A stretch of 64,000 nt of DNA from Lachnospiraceae bacterium (GTDB lineage Bacteria; Bacillota; Clostridia; Lachnospirales; Lachnospiraceae), in contig CAJTHM010000022.1 of assembly GCA_910576125.1 (NCBI GenBank), forward strand, positions 1 through 64,000, in the 5' to 3' direction. The position numbers were made by a program, and so were the translations under genes. Shown one piece after another: positions 8,165 through 16,597 of the stretch. Position 1 is the stretch's first letter, and each line of letters opens with the position of its first letter. Below the pieces are notes generated by a model. That model had not been told where the DNA came from. It did no database searches and saw only the letters and a list, made by a program, of their open reading frames with translations.

Positions 8165-11100
8165 GGAATTCCACGCTTCCTATCTGCATATTATCGTTCC
8201 TGACCTTCAGCACCGGGATCACCGTATCGCAGGCGAACCCGATGGAATCCGTCTTGTTGGGCGGCGCGCAGAAAATCACCTGGAAGTCCTGATTCTGGAA
8301 GAATTCCAGCATCAGCTTGATATTGTGGTCGCTCATCTTCTCAAAAGGCTCGTCGATGAAGATAAGCCTGGTGGAATTGACCCTGGCATTGTAGAGCATG
8401 GACAGAGCCGCCGACAAGATCAGGGTGTAGGGAATCTGGGTTCCGGCGCCGGAGCTGTACCCCGCCTGTCTGGAAAGCTTCCCGTCCTTCACGTCCGCAT
8501 TGTTGATTACGATCTCATAGCTCATATAATTCCGGTAATCCGCGAAGTCCTGGATCGCCCCCATATCGTTTTTGTCTATGATGCGGTTGATGATCTCCCG
8601 GATCTCCTTTTCCCGCTGCTCAATCTCGTCCTCCTCATAACCGTAGAGGCTGGCGAACACCATCTGTCCGTCGTCCACCTTGTTGACCTTTTTCAGGTAT
8701 TCCGCGTACCGCAATATTTTGGCATAGTCAGATTTGTCATCCAGGAGATTCACGTCGAACTGGTATCTGGTGGAGAATTTCAGCTTCCGCAGCTCCTTGT
8801 TGATCCCGGCGATATCCTCTCTGGCCCCCAGGGCAGTCTGGTACACAGAGAGCACGAACTCATTCTTAAAGATGGATTCATACCGCCTGGTCTGCTCCGC
8901 CATTTTCGCGTGGATCTCCTGCAGGTCATCCACCCAGATTTTGTTCTTCCGGGCAAGGTATCTGCTTTCCTGCCCCAGGCCTTCCGGCAGCTGATCCTCC
9001 TGGTTCTTCTTCATGTTATAGGATTTCTGCCCGCCTAAAATGTTGGCCTCCAGGCTCTGCTTCTCCCCCTCCCGCTTCCTTCTGGATTCCGGCAGCATCA
9101 CGTCCCCTGTCCGGGAAATCCCCGCCAGAAAGCCATCGTATTCCTCCATGGCCATCTTTGTCTCCGTGCCGTGGAGGAGCCTCAGCTCTTCCAGCCGCTC
9201 TTCCCTGTCCTTCAGCGCCAGCCGGTCCTGGGTCAGTTTCGTCTCATGGCTCTGATTCTCCAGCTCCAGGCTCCTTTTCCTGTCCTTTGCCTGATCCAGC
9301 CCCTTCCTCACCTTTTCAAGCTGCTTTTCCAGCTCCTGCACCTGCAGGAACAGGGTCTGGTATTCCAGGTTGTTCTTCTGGGCTTCCGTCAGTTCATGCA
9401 GCTTCTCCGCCGACCGGTTCAGCTCCCCCGCCGCCTGGTCATATTTGGCAAAAGCGTCAAAGTCATAGGCCTTGAAGCAATCCAGCTGTTCCGTGATCCG
9501 TTGGATCCCATCCTGCACCTGCTGCTGCTCCCGCCCCAGGGCCTGTTCCTGCTGTTCCAGCTCCTGGATCTGTCTTTCCGCATGCTTTCTGTTCAGTTCT
9601 ATGGCCTCCTGCCCCAGGCAGAAGGTTTTGTTCTTCCTGGTATTGATATAGGTCACCGCCATATTTCTGGCAAGTTTTCCGCTCCTGGACATGGCGTTCT
9701 CATACCGGGGCACCTGCTCCTCGGGCACCGCGTGGATCCCACCCAGCCAGTAATCGAAATACTTCTGGGCAATTTCGTTCTTGATCAGGAGCTTATTCAC
9801 CACGGCGTCCTCGTAATGCTTGACCTTCTTCCCCGCCAGCAGCCGGGTGTTCACCAGCTCCACGTATTTGTGGGAAGATCTGTCCAGCACCTGGTCAGCG
9901 ATATCGAACCACTCCGGCTCCACCAGGATGCTGTATCTGTGGATTCCCAGGAAGGTCTCGATCACGGCCCTCCACTCCTCGTCCTCCACCTTCACCACAT
10001 ACTCACAGGAAAACATGGCCCGGGCAGGGATGTTCCGGTTCTGGAATTCCCGGTTGATCTCCCGGATCAGTTCCGCCTGTTCCGGCACATGGGAATAATC
10101 CAGCCTGTTCTTCTCGCAGTCCTCCGCCACTTTTTTATAATGGATCAGCTCTTCCTGCACCGCCTTCAGCCTGCCCCGGATCTCCACCCTCTGCTCCGTC
10201 AGGCCGTCCCTCTGGGCGGACAGCGCCCTCTTCAGCCTGTCCGAAGCGTTCTTTTTCTCCCCGTAGGAAAAATCCGCCAGGGTAAGCCCCGTCAGGATCT
10301 CCTCATCCCCGGTCTCCGCCCCCAGGCTGCCCAATGTGCGGAGCATCTCCTTCACCTGTTCCTGAAAGGCGGACAGCTCTCCCCTGGCCTGCTCCAGCCC
10401 GTCCAGTTTCGCCTGCAGCCTTCTCCGGTTCTCTTCCTCTTCCTCGATGGCCTTTGAGCAGTCCAGCTCGTTGAGGTTGCTCTTGGCCTTCAAAAGCCCG
10501 GTCTCCGCCCGGTCTTTCTCCCTTTCCTTTTCCCCGATGGTCTCCTCCAGGTGCCCGATCTCCCCTTTCTTTCCGGCAATCTGATCCTGGGTCTCCCCGA
10601 TGGATTTTTTGAGTCTCAAAATATTTTTATAGATCTGCTTTCCATCGTCCACGATCAGCCTGGTCTTCACGGCTTCGTATCTCTCAAAATCCCTCAGGAT
10701 ACCCTCCAGGGCTTCCAGCTCCACTTTGATCAGTTCCAGGGTCTGGTTCATCTTCTCTATGTAATTTTTGGCGTCCCGGAGCTTGTCGAAATTGATGTCT
10801 TTGGCTTCCAGCACGGATTCCTTGATGAACTGCTGGATCTTGGCCGCGGGATTGTAGGTCATGATGCTGCGGAGCTTTCTCTGGAATTTCCTGATCTCCC
10901 CGGAGGACAGCTTCAGGCCTGTCATGTTCATGAATTTCACCATGGCCTCCCTCTGGGACATGACCGGTATCCTGTGGGCGCGCTGGAACCCCTGGTAATC
11001 ATAGGGCTTCACCACGCCCTCTTCCCGGTACACATACTGCATCTGTTCCATGGAGGTATGTTCCGCCGCATACCAGTAGGAGGACACATTATTGCTGGAA

Positions 11101-11468
11101 TTGGTCTCCAGCACCACTCCCAGCACAAAGAAATCCTCATTCAGCTCGTCATGGTATTCCAGCGAGATATGGCTGTACACATTCGGCATCCGCTCCGCCG
11201 GCCTGGAATAGATCCCGGCGCTGGGGTCTATCAGACAGCGGGTGTAGGAGGACAGCGTCCTTCTGCTGCCGCCCACATTTTGGGAGCTGGAGGATTTATT
11301 GAACTCCACGTCCCCGGTAAAGGCATATTTCATTGCGTCCAGGATCGTGGACTTCCCGCACTCGTTCTCCCCCGTAATCAAAGTAAGATCCCGCCCAATG
11401 GGGATCTTCGTATTGATAAAGCCGTACCAGTTCACCAGATATATATTCGTCAGCGCTACCTTTGCCAT
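8136..11468 (-). CDS. jetC: Wadjet SMC-like ATPase JetC
   Basis: This is a 1110-residue SMC/MukB-like ATPase. Walker A is GENECGKST at 33-41. Two long coiled-coil arms flank a hinge-like region, and the C-terminal head has SSGAGTQIPY as the signature and FIDEPFEKM as Walker B near 1037-1045. In Wadjet (JetABCD) systems the JetC dimer with JetA and JetB extrudes DNA loops on closed circular plasmids, and JetD then cuts. ATG 11468 is chosen because the frame's extension to 11591 runs through a dispersed repeat and the conserved head begins right after this ATG. It is the last intact gene of the jetABC operon; a jetD stub follows. Confidence 0.88.
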   Translation of the reverse strand: MAKVALTNIYLVNWYGFINTKIPIGRDLTLITGENECGKSTILDAMKYAFTGDVEFNKSSSSQNVGGSRRTLSSYTRCLIDPSAGIYSRPAERMPNVYSHISLEYHDELNEDFFVLGVVLETNSSNNVSSYWYAAEHTSMEQMQYVYREEGVVKPYDYQGFQRAHRIPVMSQREAMVKFMNMTGLKLSSGEIRKFQRKLRSIMTYNPAAKIQQFIKESVLEAKDINFDKLRDAKNYIEKMNQTLELIKVELEALEGILRDFERYEAVKTRLIVDDGKQIYKNILRLKKSIGETQDQIAGKKGEIGHLEETIGEKEREKDRAETGLLKAKSNLNELDCSKAIEEEEENRRRLQAKLDGLEQARGELSAFQEQVKEMLRTLGSLGAETGDEEILTGLTLADFSYGEKKNASDRLKRALSAQRDGLTEQRVEIRGRLKAVQEELIHYKKVAEDCEKNRLDYSHVPEQAELIREINREFQNRNIPARAMFSCEYVVKVEDEEWRAVIETFLGIHRYSILVEPEWFDIADQVLDRSSHKYVELVNTRLLAGKKVKHYEDAVVNKLLIKNEIAQKYFDYWLGGIHAVPEEQVPRYENAMSRSGKLARNMAVTYINTRKNKTFCLGQEAIELNRKHAERQIQELEQQEQALGREQQQVQDGIQRITEQLDCFKAYDFDAFAKYDQAAGELNRSAEKLHELTEAQKNNLEYQTLFLQVQELEKQLEKVRKGLDQAKDRKRSLELENQSHETKLTQDRLALKDREERLEELRLLHGTETKMAMEEYDGFLAGISRTGDVMLPESRRKREGEKQSLEANILGGQKSYNMKKNQEDQLPEGLGQESRYLARKNKIWVDDLQEIHAKMAEQTRRYESIFKNEFVLSVYQTALGAREDIAGINKELRKLKFSTRYQFDVNLLDDKSDYAKILRYAEYLKKVNKVDDGQMVFASLYGYEEDEIEQREKEIREIINRIIDKNDMGAIQDFADYRNYMSYEIVINNADVKDGKLSRQAGYSSGAGTQIPYTLILSAALSMLYNARVNSTRLIFIDEPFEKMSDHNIKLMLEFFQNQDFQVIFCAPPNKTDSIGFACDTVIPVLKVRNDNMQIGSVEFHERKGAVHH

Positions 11469-11504
11469 CCTGCTACCCTCTTGCCGTATTTCTCCGTATT
11501 TTCC

Positions 11505-11590
11505 ATCCTGGTATCCTCTCGGACTCTCCAGGCCGCATATCCCGCTGTTTTCAGGAACTCTTTTAGAGCGGTTCCATGCTCCTCCGCCCA
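11505..11590. repeat. Dispersed repeat family B copy in the jetB-jetC gap
   Basis: The 129-base gap between jetB and jetC contains a stretch sharing the core ctccaggccgcatatc and downstream similarity with copies at about 15870-16020 and 18170-18315. Jet genes usually abut or overlap, as jetA and jetB nearly do here (9-base gap), so this looks like an insertion. It creates an in-frame upstream extension of jetC that should not be mistaken for coding sequence. Confidence 0.55.
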
Positions 11591-11597
11591 ATCCTTT

Positions 11598-12284
11598 TCA
11601 GTCGAAGGCTTCCTGAAAATCCTCCGCATCCCTTTCCGCGTCGTCCGCATCCTCCGCGTCCTCTCCCTCTTCCCCGGCTTCCGTTTCCGCCGGGTCGAAT
11701 CTGCCCTCCGGAAGATACTCCCGCATCACCTGCTTCAGCTGGGGGATATCCATGCAGAACTGCAGGGAGGGATAGAGCTTCACCTTGCTGTCCTCCTTTG
11801 TGTCGTTCTCATCCCAGGCCAGTAGGCTGAACCGCTTGAACAGCTTGAACGCCGCCCGGAACTCCGTGGGCGCCGGTTCTATCCCGTACACCTTACACTT
11901 ATCGATCACGTCCCCCACTGTCACATAGATTTCCTCCGAAAAGCCCACCTTCTCCAGATAGAGCAGCCACAGCGCCAGAAGCATCTGCACCTGTTTTCCG
12001 TCGAAGACCACCAGATTGCTGCGCTTGATCCCCACCGTATCCAGATCCGCCTCGTTCTGCACCAGCATGGCCACCTTCAGCTTGTCCTCCACCACCACGT
12101 CATACCCTATCTTGCGCAGGAACGCAGAGACGTCATAGCAGTTGGACTCCACCGAAAGATACTGGTACAGCCTTTCGTCCCTGTCCTCTATGATAAAAGT
12201 GGCGTCCAGCAGCTTCCGGATGCATCTCTTAAACAGAAGCTCTTCCTCGTCCTTCATGTTCTCCAGAAAGTCAAATTCCCCCAT
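11598..12284 (-). CDS. jetB: Wadjet JetB (DUF4194, MukE-like)
   Basis: This is a 228-residue protein with the size and position of JetB, the MukE/kite-like subunit that binds JetA and the SMC heads. The body (about 10-190) is winged-helix-like with LLLALWLLYLEKVGF-type hydrophobic helices. The last 35 residues are a very acidic, probably disordered tail (repeated Glu, Asp and Ala). It starts nine bases after jetA ends and is followed by a repeat-containing gap before jetC. Assignment rests on order, length and domain pattern. Confidence 0.85.
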   Translation of the reverse strand: MGEFDFLENMKDEEELLFKRCIRKLLDATFIIEDRDERLYQYLSVESNCYDVSAFLRKIGYDVVVEDKLKVAMLVQNEADLDTVGIKRSNLVVFDGKQVQMLLALWLLYLEKVGFSEEIYVTVGDVIDKCKVYGIEPAPTEFRAAFKLFKRFSLLAWDENDTKEDSKVKLYPSLQFCMDIPQLKQVMREYLPEGRFDPAETEAGEEGEDAEDADDAERDAEDFQEAFD

Positions 12285-12293
12285 ATGATACCT

Positions 12294-13697
12294 CTATCGT
12301 CTCCTGATCTTCAGATTGGTCATCCTGGCGATGTCCGTCTCCACATAGCCATCCATCAATTCCACCGTGTAAGGAAATTCCTCGATGCCGGAATACATCA
12401 CAGCCGCGGCAAAGAGCATGGCTTCCTCCCTGTCCGCCACCCTCTGCTCCCGGAGCTCCAGCTCCTTTCTCCCGGCCATCCTCCCGTCCAGGAAACGCCT
12501 GGCGCCGTCTATGGAAAAACGGTTTTTCGTACCGGACATCACCGCCTGGGTCAGCAGCTCCTTCTCCTCCCGGGAAATGTCGCAGAGCGGAAGGCCGATC
12601 TCCCCGCGATCCCGCTCCCTGGGCTTCCGTCTCTCATAAGACTTCCTGCCGATGTACTTTTGGGAAGAGACCCTCATGCAGCCTGCCGCCCGCTCCAGCG
12701 CCTGCTGCCTTTCCTCCTGTCCCATCCCTTTCAGGGCGCTGAGAAATCCGTCCAGAAGGGACTCCATCTCCACGCCGTTTCCCATCACCAGCATCATCCG
12801 GATGTTGGCCAGACGATAATAGGTATTGATCCTGGCGTCAATCAGCTCCATGTTCTCCTGGTATTCCACGCTGAGGAAATAGGAGAGCCTCGCCAGGACG
12901 GCCTGCACCTTCTCTCTGGCCTGTGCGCCCTCTATCTGGTGCACGGCGGCGCATTCCGCGGCCATTTTTTCAAATATCCGCCCCTCTTCTATGACGCGGA
13001 GCTTGTTCCGGATGAAGGAAAGCTGGCTTGGAATCAGGCCGTTATTTTTCAGGAAGAAATAATCGTTGAAAAATTTGTCCAGCAGTTCGTCCTTCATCAA
13101 AAACTTTCCCACGCTGTTGGCGTCCTGGAGCTCCATCACCATCCGCATGATATTGGCGATGCTGTCTTTTAAGTCCAGCAGCTCGTTCTTCAATTCCTCC
13201 ACATGGTCTGACAGGGGGTTCAGGATCGTGGAATAAGGCCGTTCCGCCCGGGCGGAATCCTCCTCAAAGCTTGCCTTCAGGATCTCGTACATGGAAAAAA
13301 TGTGATTGGAAAGCGTCCCCTGATTCCCCTTCTCACACATTTTCCGGAAAAATTCCATGATCCTCCGGCAGCTCATAGACACATTGGCCACATTTTCCCC
13401 GTTCCGCCCGATCTCCCGGGGGGTGACCCAGCCGCATTCCCGCAGATAGGCCATGATGGCGGAGGCGCTTCTGTCCGGCGCCTGCTGCTCCTGCCCTTCC
13501 CCCTGCTCATCCTGGAACACATATTTGCTGTTCCTCAGGTAGAGCGCCACGCAGTTCCTGGCATCGGAATCGTACAGCACAGGGACTTCCCTGGACTTCT
13601 CGATCAGGGAAAGGATGCATTCATAATAGATCCTCCGGTTCTGGCTGCTCAGAGGATGGAAGAATTTCTCGTTGTCTACCAGTTCAAATATATCCAT
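12294..13697 (-). CDS. jetA: Wadjet JetA (DUF5716, MukF/kleisin-like)
   Basis: This is a 467-residue, mainly helical protein with the size and position of the kleisin-like JetA. The N-terminal part (FELVDNEKFFHPLSSQNRR) forms a winged-helix domain, and a central helical section is rich in coiled-coil heptads. The C-terminal RKPRERDRGEIGLPL region precedes a second winged helix ending in the YVETDIARMTNLKIRRR tail. JetA bridges the two JetC heads and recruits JetB. The gene follows the Panacea toxin gene by 28 bases, so all six genes from 15662 to 8136 may be one transcript. I do not assign a Wadjet subtype. Confidence 0.85.
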   Translation of the reverse strand: MDIFELVDNEKFFHPLSSQNRRIYYECILSLIEKSREVPVLYDSDARNCVALYLRNSKYVFQDEQGEGQEQQAPDRSASAIMAYLRECGWVTPREIGRNGENVANVSMSCRRIMEFFRKMCEKGNQGTLSNHIFSMYEILKASFEEDSARAERPYSTILNPLSDHVEELKNELLDLKDSIANIMRMVMELQDANSVGKFLMKDELLDKFFNDYFFLKNNGLIPSQLSFIRNKLRVIEEGRIFEKMAAECAAVHQIEGAQAREKVQAVLARLSYFLSVEYQENMELIDARINTYYRLANIRMMLVMGNGVEMESLLDGFLSALKGMGQEERQQALERAAGCMRVSSQKYIGRKSYERRKPRERDRGEIGLPLCDISREEKELLTQAVMSGTKNRFSIDGARRFLDGRMAGRKELELREQRVADREEAMLFAAAVMYSGIEEFPYTVELMDGYVETDIARMTNLKIRRR

Positions 13698-13725
13698 GTG
13701 GGTTCTTTTCCTTAGTTAGTGGTTT

Positions 13726-14049
13726 CTAACTTCTATGCACCTTATGTCTCGGATCCAACCGGATGACCTTATAATACCCGGCCTCAATGACCACATGTAT
13801 CCTAAATACTTCCGTCACCTCATAATGATACACCTGCATTCCCCTGTAAGTGTCATCCGTATCCGGTTTACGCGCAAATGCCCTGTCCACCTGGGTTACC
13901 GTCATCTGCGATATCTTATTCAAAAAGGCCTGAAATTGTCTTACATTTTCCGGGGTCAGCTCCTTAAACGTATACCCGTTCTCCAAAGGGTACTTGAAAC
14001 ATAATTCAAAAGGCACCTCCCGGTTTTGTTTTTGTGTTAATTTCGCCAT
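13726..14049 (-). CDS. Probable toxin partner of the Panacea antitoxin
   Basis: This is a 107-residue protein that begins one base after the antitoxin stop (TGATATG). The C-terminal half (YEVTEVFRIHVVIEAG then YYKVIRLDPRHKVHR) looks like a compact beta-sheet fold with conserved Arg and His, as in small RNase or ribosome-targeting toxins. I cannot assign it to a named toxin family. The tight coupling with a Panacea-domain gene is the main evidence: these antitoxins are known to neutralise many unrelated toxin folds. It could instead be a non-toxic companion protein. Confidence 0.5.
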   Translation of the reverse strand: MAKLTQKQNREVPFELCFKYPLENGYTFKELTPENVRQFQAFLNKISQMTVTQVDRAFARKPDTDDTYRGMQVYHYEVTEVFRIHVVIEAGYYKVIRLDPRHKVHRS

Positions 14050-14050
14050 A

Positions 14051-14647
14051 TCAATCGCCGCAATGGATAGACTTATAATAGGATGCCATGGTGTGGGGAG
14101 AAATCACAACCGTACATCTTTCAGCCGGTTCATATCCCCTCCTTGCCTCCATCCAGGGCAATTCCCGATGTGACAGGGCTTCCAGGGCATTTCCCGTACT
14201 GTCGCCATAAGTTTCCCATACATCTTCCAATAACCGTATATCCTCAGGGTCAAAATGAGCCTTATTCCCACTTTTCATGCAGATGGTATCGTATCCAAAT
14301 GCCTTGAACCGCTCCCACAGCGCAGGTGAAACCGGCCCATGTACCCATGCCTGGTAATCCGTATCCTCCAGGCGATACCCCTTCAATGCATATGCCCAGG
14401 CCTGGGCATAATAACAGAGTTTCTGAAGCTTTTTATGGGTCATATCGCTTTTGGATAAAAACCAGTTCGCAACATCAAAGATGGAATATTTCCCGGTTTC
14501 CTCCACTTCAATATTCTCTATTTCCTCGGGATCTATAAAAACATACCTGTCTGTATTCGTCGGAATCGCTGATGTCATGTAGGAACGATATGCATCATAT
14601 GGCCATGGAGACATGGTGTTAAGTCTGATATCCTGAACCACGCTCAT
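14051..14647 (-). CDS. Panacea/SocA-type antitoxin (DUF4065)
   Basis: This is a 198-residue protein with a Panacea domain from about residue 53. Typical features are DVANWFLSK, THKKLQKLCYYAQAWA and a following AWVHGPVSPALW. In characterised systems this domain neutralises toxins of several folds; in Caulobacter SocA it also delivers the toxin to ClpXP. The first 50 residues are an extension with no match I recognise. The start at 14647 is supported by AGGAGG six bases before the ATG, and it overlaps the upstream protease gene by 29 bases. The coupled downstream ORF is the likely toxin. Confidence 0.85.
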   Translation of the reverse strand: MSVVQDIRLNTMSPWPYDAYRSYMTSAIPTNTDRYVFIDPEEIENIEVEETGKYSIFDVANWFLSKSDMTHKKLQKLCYYAQAWAYALKGYRLEDTDYQAWVHGPVSPALWERFKAFGYDTICMKSGNKAHFDPEDIRLLEDVWETYGDSTGNALEALSHRELPWMEARRGYEPAERCTVVISPHTMASYYKSIHCGD

Positions 14648-15662
14648 ATATTACCTCCTCCTCTCCATTCCTCACCGAGACCTGGCCTCCCTCCGAGGCA
14701 TGGTCATGCCTCCATCCCTCATAGCTTATGCTGTTCTGTATCGCCGTCTGGCCGTCCGGCATTTTTCCTCTCACCACGACCCCTTCTGTGGAAAAATAAT
14801 CCGCGCCCCCGACCACGCTCTCCAGTATGCACCTGCGGACAGCATAAGCGCCATTTACTTCCGTAATCAAAAACGGCTTGCCGAACAGCAGCTCTTCATT
14901 TATGTCGTCATATATTCTCTTTATCAGTTCATATTGAAAAGCAGTGGGATTGACAATCTGAAGCCCTAACTCGTTCTTGGCTTCCCGCCTGTTGATGGTA
15001 TAATCATGGCTCCCCGATTCACTGCATAAAAAGTCAATGATCTTCTTGATCTTTTCCGGCTCAGTGACCTGGTTCTGAAGCAGCTTTTCCGCCATCATCT
15101 GAATCTGGGCTTTTGAGCGATATACCTCGCCCAGCACAAGCGGATGCACAAAATCCGTCAGCTTTTCGAATATGCTTGCCAGCGATGCCTCATCCTGAAT
15201 TTCCAACTCATTTTTAGCGAACTCCAGATAGCCCTTTACAGCCTCCACGCTTACCGGAAAAATCCCTCCCTCAGGCCTTCTGGGATTCAAAGCGGTATAC
15301 AGGCTTGGATCGATCGGCCCCAGCGTAGCCTGCTTGGTCATCACAATTTCATTCGCTCCCAAACTGATAATCGTACCCGCGCTGTGCGCCTTGTGGGGTA
15401 TTATGACTTGAAGAAAATCCCCATACATCCTGAGCAGATTTACGATATTCCTTGCAGTTGAAGTATCCCCGCCCCGGGTATATAATAAAAGCGAAATCCT
15501 CCCGCATGGCTTTATTTTATCTAAATGATCGATAAAATAATCAATTACATCGGGAGAGATCTGAGCGGCCATGTTCGGCCTGTCGCTTGTCACATAAACG
15601 AGAATCTTGCTGTGAAACTCTTTTTCAAGTTCTCTATAAAGTGCAACCCTGTCCCTATACAT
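14619..15662 (-). CDS. SDH-type Clp-fold serine protease
   Basis: This is a 347-residue protein of the serine dehydrogenase proteinase family (PF01972), a membrane-free Clp/SppA fold. YTRGGDT at 61-67 forms the oxyanion region, AHSAG at 92-96 places the nucleophile at S94, and ATLGPIDP follows. The GAGGGG ribosome site precedes ATG 15662. It heads a run of minus-strand genes and overlaps the Panacea antitoxin gene. A protease beside an antitoxin is suggestive because antitoxin turnover triggers many toxin systems; a link to defence is inference. The promoter may lie near or within the repeat at 15711-15812. Confidence 0.8.
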   Translation of the reverse strand: MYRDRVALYRELEKEFHSKILVYVTSDRPNMAAQISPDVIDYFIDHLDKIKPCGRISLLLYTRGGDTSTARNIVNLLRMYGDFLQVIIPHKAHSAGTIISLGANEIVMTKQATLGPIDPSLYTALNPRRPEGGIFPVSVEAVKGYLEFAKNELEIQDEASLASIFEKLTDFVHPLVLGEVYRSKAQIQMMAEKLLQNQVTEPEKIKKIIDFLCSESGSHDYTINRREAKNELGLQIVNPTAFQYELIKRIYDDINEELLFGKPFLITEVNGAYAVRRCILESVVGGADYFSTEGVVVRGKMPDGQTAIQNSISYEGWRHDHASEGGQVSVRNGEEEVIYERGSGYQT

Positions 15663-15710
15663 CCAATCCTATCCCCTCTTTTCCACACCTTCTCTGTCCC
15701 ATGCCCTATT

Positions 15711-15812
15711 TATACTGCTTAACGATTTCACTTGCCGTGAAACCAGACTGCATAACGCTGACTGATTCAATCGCATGATTACATTAGGCAGCATTCAGCG
15801 TTATGCAGTATA
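15711..15812. repeat. Palindromic intergenic repeat family A, full copy
   Basis: This 102-bp unit begins TATACTGCTTAACG and ends CGTTATGCAGTATA, so the outer ends are inverted repeats. It contains two internal hairpins: one around TTTCACTTGCCGTGAAA and one pairing TGCATAACGCTGA with TCAGCGTTATGCA across the right half. A nearly identical copy lies at 55205-55306 and variants at 18325, 28701 and 45740. It has no coding capacity and resembles a MITE or REP-type element. Confidence 0.85.
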
Positions 15813-15869
15813 TGGACAGCGGCATCCACAGAAACCCCCGCCTTTCATCCATGGTGGTGCTGTCTGTGG

Positions 15870-16020
15870 CAGGAGGGTTTCTGAAAGCCTTCGCCGGATG
15901 CGCCAGACCACATATCACGCGGCTTTCCGGAACTCCTTTGAAACGGTTCCCCCACTTTTCCAGGTGCCGTCCTGCCCCAATGCCCGATTCTGCTTCCTGA
16001 AATTCCGAGAACCTATCCTT
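15870..16020. repeat. Dispersed repeat family B copy
   Basis: A stretch of about 150 bases is alignable by eye to 18170-18315 and, over a shorter core, to 11505-11590. Shared blocks include catatcacg, a ggaactcct-like block and tcctgccccaatgcc. Here and at 18.2 kb it lies within about 60 bases of a family A repeat, so the two may travel or accumulate together. No gene is present. Confidence 0.5.
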
Positions 16021-16157
16021 CTCTATGTTATGCGGTCACCAACCTTCATTCCCTCTTTCCATGTGCTTCCTGTGGATATTTTAGCATGCCCCCACAAATA
16101 CCGCAATCGTTTTTTACAGCCGCTATTCCACAAAAGCCCGGGGAGGAGTATATCCCG

Positions 16158-16322
16158 AACCTGACAGACACCCCGGGACATATGGACTTCAACTATGAAG
16201 TCAGCCGCTCCCCGGCAGCCTGCGACGTTGCCATATTGGTGGACGCGGTGCAGGGCATCAAGACCCAGACCCTGGCCAATGTATACCTGCCCCTGAACCA
16301 TGACCTGGACGTGATTCCCTCC
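16158..16322 (+). pseudogene. lepA (elongation factor 4) internal fragment
   Basis: The plus-strand frame reads [20 protein letters not shown], then about 35 more residues ending [12 protein letters not shown]. This matches the G3 motif region (DTPGH) of LepA/EF4, including the LANVYLAL-type stretch that distinguishes LepA from EF-G. Only about 55 codons remain. There is no start region, no earlier P-loop and no downstream domains, so it is a fragment. Its last part is the template of the tandem repeats that follow. Confidence 0.8.
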
Positions 16323-16597
16323 GCAATGCCAGAAAAAGGCAATCCACCTTACAACAGATGAAACAACCGCATCAAACCCCAGACCCTGACCAATGTATAA
16401 CTAATCCTGAATCATGACCTGGACGTGATTCCCTCCGCGACGCCCGAAAAAAACAATCCACCTCACAGCAGATGTAACAACCGCATCAAGTCCCAGACCA
16501 TGGCCAATGTATACCTAATTCTGAATCATGACCTGGACATTATCCCCTCCGCAATGCCAGAAAAAGACAATCCGCCTCACAACAGATGAAACAACCG
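16256..16597. repeat. Three tandem 114-bp repeats derived from lepA
   Basis: Three head-to-tail units begin at 16256, 16370 and 16484 with an exact period of 114 bases (38 codons). Each carries catcaa, ccagacc, ccaatgtata, catgacctggac and a shared gatg-aacaaccg end. Unit 1 still reads as LepA ([14 protein letters not shown]); units 2 and 3 have substitutions, including a stop in place of the Tyr-Leu stretch in unit 2. The third unit supplies the last codons and stop of the phosphoribosyltransferase gene on the minus strand. There are no spacers, so it is not CRISPR. Confidence 0.9.

Noticed and set aside
8139-9038. 299-codon plus-strand frame opposite the 3' end of jetC
   Set aside because: It is an antisense shadow with no start signal or domain.
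9171-10457. 428-codon plus-strand frame opposite jetC
   Set aside because: It is the antisense of a strongly coding SMC gene, is Leu/Pro-rich without motifs and has no ribosome binding site.
11469-11591. N-terminal extension of jetC
   Set aside because: The extension runs through a dispersed repeat; the conserved ATPase head begins at the ATG at 11468.
16256-16597. Possible CRISPR array in the 114-bp repeats
   Set aside because: Units are directly adjacent without unique spacers and derive from lepA.
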